Shown here: piece after piece, positions 46,770 to 58,700 of the stretch
How positions within the stretch are numbered: position 1 is the first letter of the stretch
Layout of the letters: each line of letters starts with the position of its first letter
Origin: Toxoplasma gondii ME49
Lineage: Eukaryota; Apicomplexa; Conoidasida; Eucoccidiorida; Sarcocystidae
Direction: 5' to 3'
Assembly: GCF_000006565.2 (NCBI RefSeq)
Contig: NC_031472.1
Location: forward strand, 2,474,227-2,538,226
Length of the DNA stretch: 64,000 bases
Made by a program: the position numbers and the translations under genes
The notes under the pieces: generated by a model
Database searches by the model: none
Seen by the model: only the letters and a program-made list of their open reading frames with translations
What the model was told of the DNA's origin: nothing

Positions 46770-48728
46770 TGTGCGTAACCCTATGGAAGATGCACTTGCA
46801 TGTGAGTGCGGGTGTCTTCAAATTCGTGTATGTAGAGACTTGGATTTCGGTGTTCGATCTCATTTTCGGTGCTTCTCCGGTCAGCAACCACCCAGGGGGA
46901 AGGAGGCGCCGCCGTGCTCGCTTCCTCTCTGATTGGCATTCTCCTGCAACCGGACGCAGCGTCCATCTTCGATAAACCGGCAGTAAAAAAGCGAATCCCA
47001 AAATCAATGAGAGTCAGGTACGCTTCCACCTCTCTCTACATGTTAATAACAAATGGCAAACGTGTATCGTAACGTAAGATGCGGAACAAGGATCCCAACA
47101 TAAGAAGCGAAATGAGTTTCAGTAGTCGGTGATCTACATAGCTCGCAGCTCTAAAGGGGAACATCTAAATCTCGAACTGAGACGTCAAGTAGGGCAGGCC
47201 GTACAGAAATGATTGATTCTTCGAAGTATTTCTCTCGGCGCATGGACATTGTCCCTATATACGGTAGACGCGGAGTCCCGGACTGAACTTCAACTTGAAG
47301 AGTTAGGTGAGGAAAAATGGAAAGCTTTGTCTGCTCTGGATATGTGTCAATCGATCTCTGATCTTGTACCTGAATGCAGGACGTCTTTATAATTTCTTGA
47401 ATCCATCTCTATGCTGTGCTTTTCAGAGATCTGAAGACACTATGCATGCGCCTGTTTGGACTTCCCGTTGCGCACATAGAACTTCTTTACAACGACGGGG
47501 TAAGACTTGGGATGCGAGAGTCCGCGTTTTCCACTACAGAGAGGCTAAAGAAAAGCGGCGCCTTTGTAGCTGAAGTCGTTTCTTCTAGAAAACCTTTCCG
47601 CAGATTCAGAGAAGACGACTTTGTGCCTGTTCGTCAATAATTCACCGTTCGACTCTCAGCTCACAGGGTAGCCAGGATGGACGACCCATTCGGATCACGA
47701 CTCCTGTACTCACTTTTAGTTTTTCAAAGCGCTGCTGCAGGGTGTATGCTTTCACTAGCTGTTGCAGAATCTTTACCGGATAAACAACAGTATTTCAAAC
47801 CTGCTGGAGTGAGGGATTTTCTGACGCAAACATAAATTAGCGGGAGAGTAAAACACGAGTTCTCAAGTGCGAGCGCCGATACGCGGTATTCTGCGTCGAC
47901 AAGCACGCCGACCAAAGGGACCGACGACTTTGGTGGCGCAGTAATTCTCGGGGTTTACGAGCTCGAAAAAAGCAGGGAGACAGCACGTCGAAATCCAGCA
48001 CACCTGCGCATGTCCGCATGGCGGAGAACCGACACAGAAACACGCTTTTTTCCGACGGTTCACTGGGGGTTTCCACGCGAAACTACACTGAAAGGAGACA
48101 CGTAGCTGAGGGCGCCCCTGGGAAACCGGGCACAAGTCGCAGATTCTGTGTGCAATCCTCTGTCCGCGGGGCGTTCTGTCAGCCGGTCGTTTTGAAGAGT
48201 TCGCGTGCGTCCCCCACAGAACTCTCTCCCCGTTTTTCTCGACTCTAGCAGCCGTCTGGAAATCACTTACTTGAATTCCTCCCACGCGCATTGATCGTTT
48301 TCGCAGACAGGATGTACAATGTGCAACTCACTTCTTTTACAAGGGTGGAACAGAAGGGTGACGGTCCTAGCGCTAGGTGTTACAGTTCTTCTTAGTAACT
48401 ACACCAGGCGCATGCATGTAGCATCGGTAGAATGGCGCACTGAGGAGGCTGTGGAGTGTATATCGAAGGCGCTGTAGTTTTGCCCGAAGCTTCGCTGAGT
48501 CCTGTGGACGAAGGTTGAATCGAACGAAGCTTCCAGAGAACTGTAGACTTCAGTCTTGAAATGCAGAGCTGGGAACGTATGTCTCACGACTCTTTCTTCT
48601 TTGGTGTCACCCAGAAAATGCCGGTCAGCACCCCGTTGGACGACGACGCCGCCTCTCTTGATTTCTTCGGAGTCGACACTGGATCTGTCGTCCGAGTCCA
48701 GGACAAAAACGACAGACGATCTGCCTGA
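39863..48728 (+). CDS. TBCE: Tubulin-specific chaperone E, twelve exons
   Basis: Exons: 39863-40376, 41226-41302, 41989-42300, 42671-42713, 43151-43395, 43632-44320, 45024-45117, 45594-45785, 46448-46511, 46885-47017, 47427-47499 and 48615-48728. Phases agree throughout and give 849 residues; human TBCE has ~527, and the excess is low-complexity insertions. Exon 1 carries the CAP-Gly domain (GDRVADLDGHLGTVRYIG, GIEWDDAGRGKHDGSLNGKV), with a Ser-rich insert inside the fold. Exons 5-8 carry leucine-rich repeats (LRRLSLANSLITNWEELL; LRSLDVSDNPIQSW; FPSLQRLMIQGNPLL). Exons 10-12 carry the ubiquitin-like domain (LKTLCMRLFGLPVAHIELL then KMPVSTPLDDDAASLDFFGV). TBCE acts with cofactors C and D on alpha-tubulin in assembling, and disassembling, the alpha/beta dimer. 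The microexon 42671-42713 is the weakest piece, chosen because it fixes the phase between exons 3 and 5. Confidence 0.92.
39945..40000. repeat. Paired short inverted repeats inside TBCE exon 1
   Basis: GGTGTATCTACACC at 39945-39958 and the perfect palindrome GGTGTACGTACACC at 39987-40000, 28 bp apart. Both are translated (CIYTG and CTYTP) just before the CAP-Gly domain. Confidence 0.8.
40911..40930. repeat. Longest inverted-repeat copy, TBCE intron 1
   Basis: TCGGGTGTACATACACCCGA: 9-bp perfect arms around CA. It could form a short hairpin in RNA. Confidence 0.8.
41382..41720. repeat. TA/TG microsatellite cluster, TBCE intron 2
   Basis: Long TATA/TGTA-rich stretch including an uninterrupted (TA)n run near 41633-41664. 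Confidence 0.8.
44455..44620. repeat. TA/TG microsatellite cluster, TBCE intron 6
   Basis: TATATATG-type units with a pure (AT)n run near 44526-44544. Confidence 0.75.
46717..46768. repeat. TA microsatellite, TBCE intron 9
   Basis: CATACATATACATG followed by a pure (AT)n run of about 30 bp. Confidence 0.75.
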
Positions 48729-51700
48729 AGTTTGCGAATTTCCTCACACACCAATGCATCCCCAGTCCGGCTGTGCGTGTGTGAGAGGGGGGAGGGGGGG
48801 ATTTCACGGAACCCCTATCAGATCTGTTTTTCTCTTGCAAGCGGCTCTGATCCTCCATTGTGAGGGCAACAGTTTGCTCCTGATGCGTAGACTGGTAAAT
48901 GACGGGTGGAGAAACGCTTTCGCGCCATGTAAAAGAACAGGGGAGAACGGCTTCTCTACAGGTCAAGATCGATCGACCAACGTACCTAGTTTTCCAGAAC
49001 CGAAACAAAGTGTCAAAACTATGAATTCACTGCGCTTGACTGCCTTCCCTGGTGGATGTTTACCCCGCGCCGCGCATCCAATGCCTTGACTCCTGTCAGT
49101 TTTTTCTTTTCCACGGAATAATTTCAAAGTGCACCGTTTACTGTAGAATGGCTTCTCCCCTTGTGCTGGCAGTGAATCAAGCCATCTGTTCGATTCTTTT
49201 TGAGGCTTCAAGGAAATGCGCGGACGTCTGGACGCCTTCTACCTACGTGAGTCTTCAGTTTATGTTAACGATCCCCGATACACAGTTTTTGCCAGTACAG
49301 TGACGAGCAAGCCGTCATATTCGATATGTGTGCTCTCATGTTGCCGCTGAAAAACGACGAGGTTTCTTGCACTGGATTTTTTGGCTTCAACGCCGCGAGA
49401 CACAGAGTCCTCAGACCTCCTGGAAGGTCGGTCCAGTTGAATAGGACACGCACTTCGCGTCATTAGAAATAAGCAGACATGTCCCAAGAAAAGCAATCCC
49501 CTCATACAGAGTCGCACGAAGAACAGAGAATCTGCCCGTCTCCTCCGCATAACACAATTCGTGGAGCTTTATAATCTCCACGATCGCAGAGGCACAGGAA
49601 GAACTAGGGAAACGTCTTTCGCTCTGACGGTCACGCAGCATAGATCGACCCTAAAGTGTCAGAGCAGACACAAATGCAGAAAGGATCACTTGCGTTCTGC
49701 CGAAAATCTCAGGGTGTTCCTCATAGGACGGGAACCATCCCTTTTCTCCAGTTCCTAGACTGCGTTATTCGGCGAGGGGTGAAACTTGAGGCGCTGTCTT
49801 AAGCAGCCCAGGAGTCAGGTGGTGGTCTACAGGACGCGTGTTTGAAAATACACATTTGTGTCCAAACTTTGAAAGTTCACGAAGTTTACTGACGCTTGAA
49901 CGGGGCTGAACTAGGAGCTGAAAAGTTGCTTTATGTCGAATTCAGCAAAAGATTCTGGGCGCTTGATTCCGAAGCTACGGCATCCCACACCACTGTAGGT
50001 CTCGTTGCATATGCGTAAATATGTACAGTGTACTGTTTATTACCACATATAGTCATCTATATATATGGATTTGTGTGTTGAATCGTCTTACGAAAGGATA
50101 TTCTGGTTTCTGTCTATTGTGCTTGTGGGTCGTGTATTTTGTGGTGATGACATTTTGAGTCCTGCCAGACACCACTTGCGAATCAGGCAGTTTTTCCTCT
50201 CCTCTGCTATTCTTTGTCGAGTAGTTTCATCTCACATGGGCAATGGCGACAGTTTCATCTAGAGCGCGCGCGTCTGAGTTTCAGTTTTCTTTCTCTGTTT
50301 ATACCAGTGATTCTAGTAATCCACGCACTGCGTCTCAACCGTATTGATCTGGAGTCACTTTACTTAGGATGTTGACGGCGGGTTTTCGTTACAGAATTTT
50401 GTTAATAGACTAGAAGCACGAATAGCGGTTTGCGTGACTTGAGCGATCGGAGGAATCCACTCCAGAAAAAGTCAAAGGCAAATCAAAATATGACAAGTTG
50501 GGTCCTCGTTCCCGCAGAACACACAAACCATCCCGTTTTCTCTGAGAGACATCAAGTTCGCCCAAGTCTCCTCGCGCACGGCTACACAAGACAATTTCAG
50601 TCGCGGCAGTTCAACGCCAAATCGCTGCACGTGCTGTTCGTAGACAGGCAGAAGCTGTCCAAACTAGGGGACGTGAATCTACGGCGAAAGGTGAAGCTGG
50701 AAGTAGCGAGGGACAGGGCCACGACAGAAGCACCGAATGACACAACGCTCGTTCGACCCTCGGATTTGCGTGTGTTTTTCACTCGGGAGAATATCCCAAG
50801 GGGTTCTCGTCGGAGGTACCTTGTAGAATCACTCTGACCCGACGAAGGGAATGGAGTCGAACCGGCCCACTGACACACTCTGAGGTCGAATGAGAGAAGT
50901 CATCACTGCGCTCTAAAGTCTGGGAAAAATGCTGGGGTGGAGAAACACGTCTCTATTCGATCTACTCAGCTACTCACATAGACTCACATGTTATGTGTCT
51001 ACCTATATATTTGTCTATCGACCTCTCTGAATATAATCAAGCAGTCTCTCTATATACACAAAGTCTATCTCTATAAAAGCTCCCTCTATAATACATATAT
51101 ATATATATATGTATCTATGTAGACGCAGTTGTGTAATTTGTTACTTAAATGCCATTGAATTTGTAAAAAAAATCGCTGCGAGGCCACTCCCGTCTGATGT
51201 ATCTCGACAACGAAAACTATCAGAGTATGCGACTCCACACACGAAAGCAAGTCATGCATTATCTCTTTTTGCTGTCTCCTGTCTTCCTCTCTGTATCTCT
51301 CTTTACTCAAGGAAAGTTTTTTCGTGGTTCCAGTCGTTATTCCCTCTGGGGGAGTGAGAATTGAAGCAGCAGGACGCAGAACGCCGGGCACTTGCTTAAC
51401 TTCGTCGATTGCTTCTTGCCTGGCTTTCAAGTTGGTGTATGCTTTTCCCTTCATCTTTCTTGCCTCTCCAGATCACCTTGAAACTTTTTCTCGCATTTTC
51501 GGCCTTTCTTCAGATTTCCGAAGTCAGGCAACAGCGCGTTTGTCTTGCCTGTGGCGGACAACCTGAAAACTTCTGAAAAGGGTAACGCGCGAGAGACTTG
51601 GCAGGATGCCTGTTGAAGCTTCTCTTGAACGTGGATCTTCAGCCATTGCCAAGAGGGCGCACTCGCTAGTCAGCGTGTTTCTCAACATTGAGGCGTGCAG

Positions 51701-52710
51701 CGGCTCTCCGCCGACACATATTCAGGGCTGCGCTTCTCGCAACATGCCATTCCGTCCAACCCTTTTGACTATTCCGTGTAAAGGTTGACGTCGCTAAAGT
51801 GAGTCGTTCTCCCTGCTGGCGATCGTGTTTCTCGAAAACAAACATGAACTCGCCGCAGGCGGCGGCTGCCGACCCCCGGAGCTCCAGTCGTAGGCATAGG
51901 CACACAGATGCAGGGGAAAAACGGATTTTTCCATGCAGCGGAGAGGTAAGAGACCGCCAGTCTCCTCGTCTCCAAAGCAGATTGCAGGTTCTAAACGCAT
52001 CGCGACTTCGTTCTCCGTTTTCCTGCTTCTCCCTTCATTAAACGACCGCCAGTTTCCAGATGCACCGCGTACCCCCGACGCACACATCGTTGCATGCGGT
52101 AAGCCAGTTCATCTTTACGCGCCGCTGTAATTCTGTGGCACGGTTTTGAGCAGCAGAAAAGAGCCCAGAACATTGTCAACGTGGCTGTGTCTTTCTCTTG
52201 TTTTCACTTGCACATATGAAGTGGTAGACAGGGACCAAACAGCGCGCAGACGGACGGAACAGCCCAGCACTCATACCCGTCTGAATCTCGCCTGAAGGCG
52301 TGTCTTGTTCCCAGCTGGTCGAAGTCGGTTTCTGCTCGAGTCTGAACACTCTCTTCTGCCACACTAATTTCTTTTGAAAAAAGCGCACCCACACACACGC
52401 CGACGTCGGGAGAACATCAGCGAACAGGCAGGCGAGGCGTCTCTCGCGAGCACACGCGAGGCGAATCGTCGTGTTCAAGCGCGTCTTCCGGAACCCTAAC
52501 AACCCGCTGAGGGCCGTTGGATTCGTCTTCGCCTGCACCGCCACATTCTTGACCTGTTTCTTTTCCGATCGAAAAAACGTTTTCTTGCCGCGACGCACGT
52601 CTCACGCCCGCGCATACGGCTGAGGATGACGCGTCATCCGCCCTCCCGGTGAGTGCTTGCGCTGCCCTCCACCGCGACTATCGCTGCACATCGTGCCGCG
52701 ACAATTTCAG
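48729..52710. other. Four-kilobase gap holding the unresolved 5' part of the CEP120-like gene
   Basis: The first clear CEP120-like exon starts at 52711, after an intron whose strong donor (CCCG|gtgagt) is at 52649, so at least one exon ends at 52648. I could not trace it upstream. Possible + strand exons are: 49148-49246 (MASPLVLAVNQAICSILFEA..., donor TAC|gtgagt); about 50518-50635 behind tcccgcag (NTQTIPFSLRDIKFA, or in another frame KSLHVLFVDRQKLSK, both C2-like in feel); and 51606-51780 (HSLVSVFLNIEACSGSP). None could be chained in phase. A TA tract is at 51089-51112. A minus-strand gene cannot be excluded. Confidence 0.35.
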
Positions 52711-55700
52711 GTTCGAGTCGGAGCTGAGGGCGAGGACTGCGCCTCCACGTCTTCACAGGAAGAGGGACGCGAAACTCTGCAGGCGACGCGAAAACGAGAA
52801 ATGGAACGCTCCGTGAGAAACCCCTCGGGATCCTCGTTGGCGGTAGAGCCGACGGGAGAGGACTCTGCCGCGGACGCCGATCCGTTCGAAGCCAGCATTC
52901 CGTGCGTGTCGATCACCTTGCAGTTTCAGGCGAAGAGTGTCTCCACAGAGAATCAGCCGCCAACGGGACGGAGAGGGGAACGCCACGCGCCCTGCTCTGT
53001 CAACTTGTCGGAGGTGGATGGCGTCCTCGACGACCTCGCCGCCTCGCCAGCTGGGTACTTTGTCTGCAAGCTTCACCGCCTTCTGAGGCGACTCGACGCG
53101 CGCAAAGAGGCCGCCGAGAGGGCAGAGGGCGCCGGCCGACAAGGCGAGGCGCACGGCGCAGACCACGACCCAGACACAGCGGCGGCCAACGCCTGTGCGG
53201 ACGTCGACGCCTTTGGATGTCGCGTATTTGGAACGCTCCTGGACGTCTCGGATTTCCTCTGGCGTGTCGGCGAACTCTACCTCGTCATTCAGCCGCTGCC
53301 GCGCTTGCAAACGCACGGAACGCCGCCGTCGCCTACAGGCCGGGGAGGACGCTCGCCTGAGGCGCCAGCGGCGAGCCAGCGGAGGGTTTCGTTTTCGTCT
53401 GTCCCCGAATCCGAGAGTGGCAGGACCTCGCCTGGCGATGATAGGTCAGAAGCCGAGCCGCGATATGTCACTTTCAGCCTCAAAGAGGTGCTCGACCGGC
53501 CGACGCCGGGGAAGCGCGTGGCGGCGACCTCCGGGAAGGTGCGCGAGTTCGACAACGAGGTGCAGCTAGATCCAGGAGACGACGGGACGCTGCTCTGGGT
53601 GCGACTACATCTAGAGGAGTTTCGCATTCCCTACGGATCGTGCAGGGGCCATCCAGCCTTGCCTCCGCCAGAGTCGGGCGACGCATTTCTCTTGTCTCTC
53701 AGCCTCGTCGAAGATCGAAGTCTGCATGCGCTTGTAGCACCCGGGGAGACTCAGCGCAGCCGCCAGCAGCTCGGCGGCAGTGCCACCGGGCAAGGAGGTA
53801 CGGGGGATGTGATAGAAATCCTGACCGGGCGTTCTGTTGCGGCGTCTTGAAGCAGACGCCGAACGGGTCGTGGCAGCAAAGGACGTTTCCTCTCTCTCTC
53901 TCTGTCCCGTTCTGGTGCTGGTTCTCTAGCGCTCTGTTGAACGCTAAGAAATACACAAGGTGCCTCTGACGTGTATGTGCACTCGGACGCGTGGCGTCCT
54001 GCTGCTGTCCTCCTCACCTCGCGTTGTCCTCGCATGAACTACGAGGGGAAACGTCTCAGATGCTGTGACTTGGTAGTCTCACCGACGTGCGACAGGACCC
54101 TGGCTTTGAACGAGAATCTCGAGTTGCGAGACGCACGCAAGAAAGTTCTTCAGTGGACGCCACTCGCCTTTCTGCAGTGCAGCCGCCGCTCCTGCTGAGA
54201 CGGTGTACGAGCCTTTGTATCCACGAGTTCCTCCTGCTCTGTGCAGCATATCCCGTGCTGCTTAACGTCAGAGCAACCTCTTTACTCCTCTGTCTGCTCT
54301 GTTTCCCCTTTTACGTTCTGATTTTTTTCCTTAGCTTTCGCGGCCGACCCTCCTCGCGTGTCTCTGCGGCTCGGAAGCGTCCGGCGGACCTGCCTTCTGG
54401 CGGAACAGCCTGGCGTCGGCCGTGCATACACCCGGGTGCGGGAGGAAGTCGTCGCGCCTTGCCGGTTCGCCCTCGTCCTTGTCGGCAGCTGGGAGGAGGC
54501 GCTTTTGTACTTGAAGGGTCTGGCTAGCGCCTGGATTCAACTTGAGGCTCCGAGAGAAGAAAAGATTTCTCAGTCAGACAAAGTCCCTGGCGGCAGGCCA
54601 CCTGGCCCCCGCAGATCGGCGCATGCAGTGAGCGAAAAAAACGAAAGAATGCGCTCTGTCTAAAAACTATCACCGTGAAAAAACGCGAGTAGGAATTGTG
54701 GACCCTTTAGTGAGAATGCAGTGTCATGATTATTTTCAAGTGTATTTAGATCTGGAGACAACTTCGACATCGTTGTCTCAAAAAACTTGAGACAAGACGC
54801 TGGATGCCACTACGCTTGAGAGGCACTCCCACCGTAGTCAAGATATCCGCGTCCAGGATGGAGTCTCTTCGCTCTTCTATCGCGCATGCTCGGTCTTGGT
54901 TCAGACTGCATTTGCCTCGGCTTAAGGTTCCAGGTTTTTTTCATCTTCGTCTCTCATGTGCACTTCGCGGGTAAGAGCGCGTGTGGACTGTCTCTGCCTT
55001 CTTTGCCTCGAGGGGGCTTCTAGGAAGCTTCAGTGAACGAAGTGCGATAGACATTCAGCATCGTGCCTCAGAGATGTTGATTCACAGGACGAAGGTACTG
55101 TGGAGCGCGACTTCTTTCTGCAGCGACACTGTCTGCGCAAAGTTCTTCTGTCTCCCATTTGATTTGAGTCTTTCCCGGTCTCTTTGCTGAAACTCTCAGA
55201 CTTCCTGTCTACTCCCCCTGCTGGCCAGAAGCCACGGTCTCCTTTCTGCTAGTTCAGCAAGAATTCGTAGGCTCTATCCTTAGTTCTATTAACTTCCTTG
55301 GTACAAGGATTATTTATAAGCTTTTTCTGGGGAGATATTTATACAATTTTAAATGGTAGATAGGGACCCGATAAAAGACAAGGTGTGCCCGGAATAGACG
55401 GTGCTATCTTGGGTTTCTTTAATCAGGGTATAGGCTCTTCCCCCATCTTTTGTTTCTTCAAACCGCTTGCTGCTCTGCGTTTCAGCGTCTGACCGAACTT
55501 CCGATCGACTTTTCTCCGCTCGCGACGCGAGTGGCGCAGCACCTTGCGATGCTCCACGACGAAGACGCCTTCCCACCAGGAACAGCTGCTTCGCCGGCGT
55601 TGGCTTCGACAAATTGCCTTTCAGCTCTTCTCCATTCTGCAAATCATCCGCGACAGCCGCGTCGAGTCTCCGTCCAGGCCCAGCTTCTTTTCCTCGTCTT

Positions 55701-58700
55701 CAGAAACCGAGAATCCTCTTCTGACCGCGACGCGGACCTCCCTGCCTGGCCGCCGGCGCTCGACCCCCACCCAGAGCCTCCCTCGCTCGCGCCTTCGAAG
55801 CATGAAGAGGAAGAAGAAGGCGAAGAGGAAGAAGGAGGAGACAAGTGTGCACGCGTCGACTTGGCGTCTCCGCCCAGCTCCTCGAGGTCCCCGTGGCAGG
55901 ACCGAGAGTCCCGTCTCGCGATCACAGAGGCTTCACCGGAAGACGAGAAGGAAAATGTCACTTCTCAGCCGCAGCAGCGGTCCGTGGAGGCCGCGCCGCT
56001 GTCGCCCCGAGCTGGAACATTCAATGAGGAAGAAGAGAAGTGTGAAAGTGCAAGAGCCGACGGACCACGGGCGAGTGCTCAAGAGGAAGAAAAGCAGGCC
56101 TGGAAGCTCCTCCCAGAAGTGCAGACAGAAAAGGAGACGTCAGTGGAGATGCTGCTCTTGTCTCAGTGTGAGCCTGAGAGGAGTGCAGCACTGAATTCGA
56201 GAGAGAGTCTCGATGCAGGTTTCCCTCCCGCGCCTGGATCATTGAGGAGGTCTTCTTATTCAGCTGCTGGAATCTCTCGACCTCAGAGCGCCGGGCACCT
56301 GCAAGCCCTCTGGCGCCTCTCAGTTGACATCGTGTCCATACAGCTGAGAGCCGGGCATCCCGCGAGCCGCCGCGCGGTGCATGTCCACTACAGCTACGCG
56401 CCGTTTGGGCCGCAACACAGCTTCTCGACGGAACCCCCGGTGGACTGCAGCAGCGGCGAGACAGTAAGTCTGGAACGCGGAAAACTCGAAGAACAGAGAA
56501 ACGTTTTAGGAAGCAAAGGCATGGCGACCCGCCTACTAAGTTGTTCAGGGTCGGCCGAAGGAGATCTATGAAAGCGAGGTGACAGCGTGAAAGAAGTGAA
56601 GAATCCTACAGCAGTGATGCTGCTGCCCTCTCTGGTCGTGACCCCGATAGATTCAGTGGTAGTTAAACAGATGAAGACATTCATCCAAGGAAATCGTTTT
56701 TAATTTTTCGCAGACTCGGTCCAATGCCTCTTTACACTCTACAGGCCACACGGGTTGTTCTCTCCTGTCTTGAAAAACAGTCCCCAATCGACGAATTGGC
56801 AAACATGTCATCTTATGTGTTGCAGCACATGTTCTTCGACTTCTGCTTAGCTTTGTGTTTCCTTCGACTCCTCAGAAATGACGACGAAAGACAGCTGGAG
56901 GTGTCTGAAGCTCTGACATGCCAGGTCACCTGTCACCACCAGCCGCGTTTCACCGTGAAATCAACATGCAGTCTTGCGACCGGCTTTGCAGAAGACAACA
57001 CCCTCTCGTGTGTCTCCTCTCTTTGTCCGTCCTTGCCTCTCCTCCTTTCTCTTCCTTGCTTCATCTCCGTGGCATTCTACGCTTCTTTTGCGTTCTGGGT
57101 TCACTTCTTTTAGGTTGCACTCTCTGAGGGATTCTGTGCCTACACGCTAACTGCCTCGCCCGCTCGTCTCTTCGAGTCCCTGCGGACCACCCCTCTGGAG
57201 TTCGTCGTTTCTTCCTCTTCTTCTAACTCTTCTTCTTCCTCTTCTTCTTCTTCTTTCTCTGCTTCTTCGGGCGCCGCTGGGCTCGGGAAGGAGACAGTGG
57301 GGACTGCGGTCGTCGACTTGGGGTTGTTGACCCAGACGCCGCTTCACCGACACTGCCAAGCTCCCCACGACTACCAGGCGTACAGCGCCGTGCTTCCCAT
57401 CGCGCAGGCGCACGGCGAGACCGTAGGTGCGTTTCGCCGCAAGAAAACGAAATTGGTTTCCTGTCATGCCTGGCTCGACGATTCACTTCCGTCTTGATCC
57501 GCACCCTCGGAATGCCCCGTGTTTCACCTCTTGATAACTTCAAGGGAGGTCTCGGGGAGAGTGTCTTCGATGGAGGGAGGTGGAGAAGGTGGAAGCTGCG
57601 CCAGGGTTGCGCAAAGTTGCCGGAGTGAATCTCGCGGAGCAACGCACGCGTTGCAAAGGTTCACGAGGCGGACTCACTTCTATTTCACCCTCGTCAGAGT
57701 CTCAGACGCCACGTGTACTCCCGTGTTCATTCTTCGATACACGATCCTACGTCTGTTCACATACACGTAGGCATCTGCGTGTGAATGTGTGTTTTCTTCG
57801 TATATATATATATATATGTATATGCATATGTATATATACAGATACGCTCATATATACACTTCCATGTATAGGTGTGTATATATGTGGATATTTTTGTATA
57901 TATATACATAAATACTTGCCTGTTTCTATAGCTATTTATGTGTGTGTTCTGTATATTTGCACTTGCGGATGCATTTGTGTATTTGTTTTTTGTCGCTCGC
58001 AGGGCACCTGCATGTACAGCTGTACTTGGAGCATCTTCGTGTCTCTCCGTCACTGCCTGCGAGGGCGTCTGCACCTGCCAATGCGGAGTGGCGCGCACCG
58101 GACATGCGGGGCGCATCTCCAACTGCGAAAAGTAGGATAGGGACCGTTTCGGAAAAAACAGAAAGGTTCTGGCAACGGAAAACATGGCTTCGATGGAAAG
58201 AACGAGAATTCCCTGCAAAAATCCGAGAATCCTCCGCAAAGATAATGGATGTCTTCTATAAAACAGGAGTCGAGAATCGTTTGCAGAGAAAGTAGATATT
58301 TTTGGTAGGAAGAGTTTTTTCATGCCGGGATTTCGACAGGCGCCTGAGAAACTGCAGTTCTTGGCTGCGGGGATACACCTTCCAGGACGAGGGGACGAAG
58401 AGCAGAGAAAACACAGATGAGGCAGGGGCGAAATGACGATTTTTTGGCAGCAGATCTGCAAACAGACACACACATACACCTATTCAAATATATATACATA
58501 CATATATATATATATATATATGTACATGTGTATCCACGTATATATATATATATATATATATGTACCTAAAACGCTCTACGAGCATGCGTATATATATGTA
58601 CATAAACGTATAGATGCATATTTATATGAATATTTGCATCACTAGATAGACACGCATATGCATATATATATATATATATATGTGCATGTTTTTTAATGGA

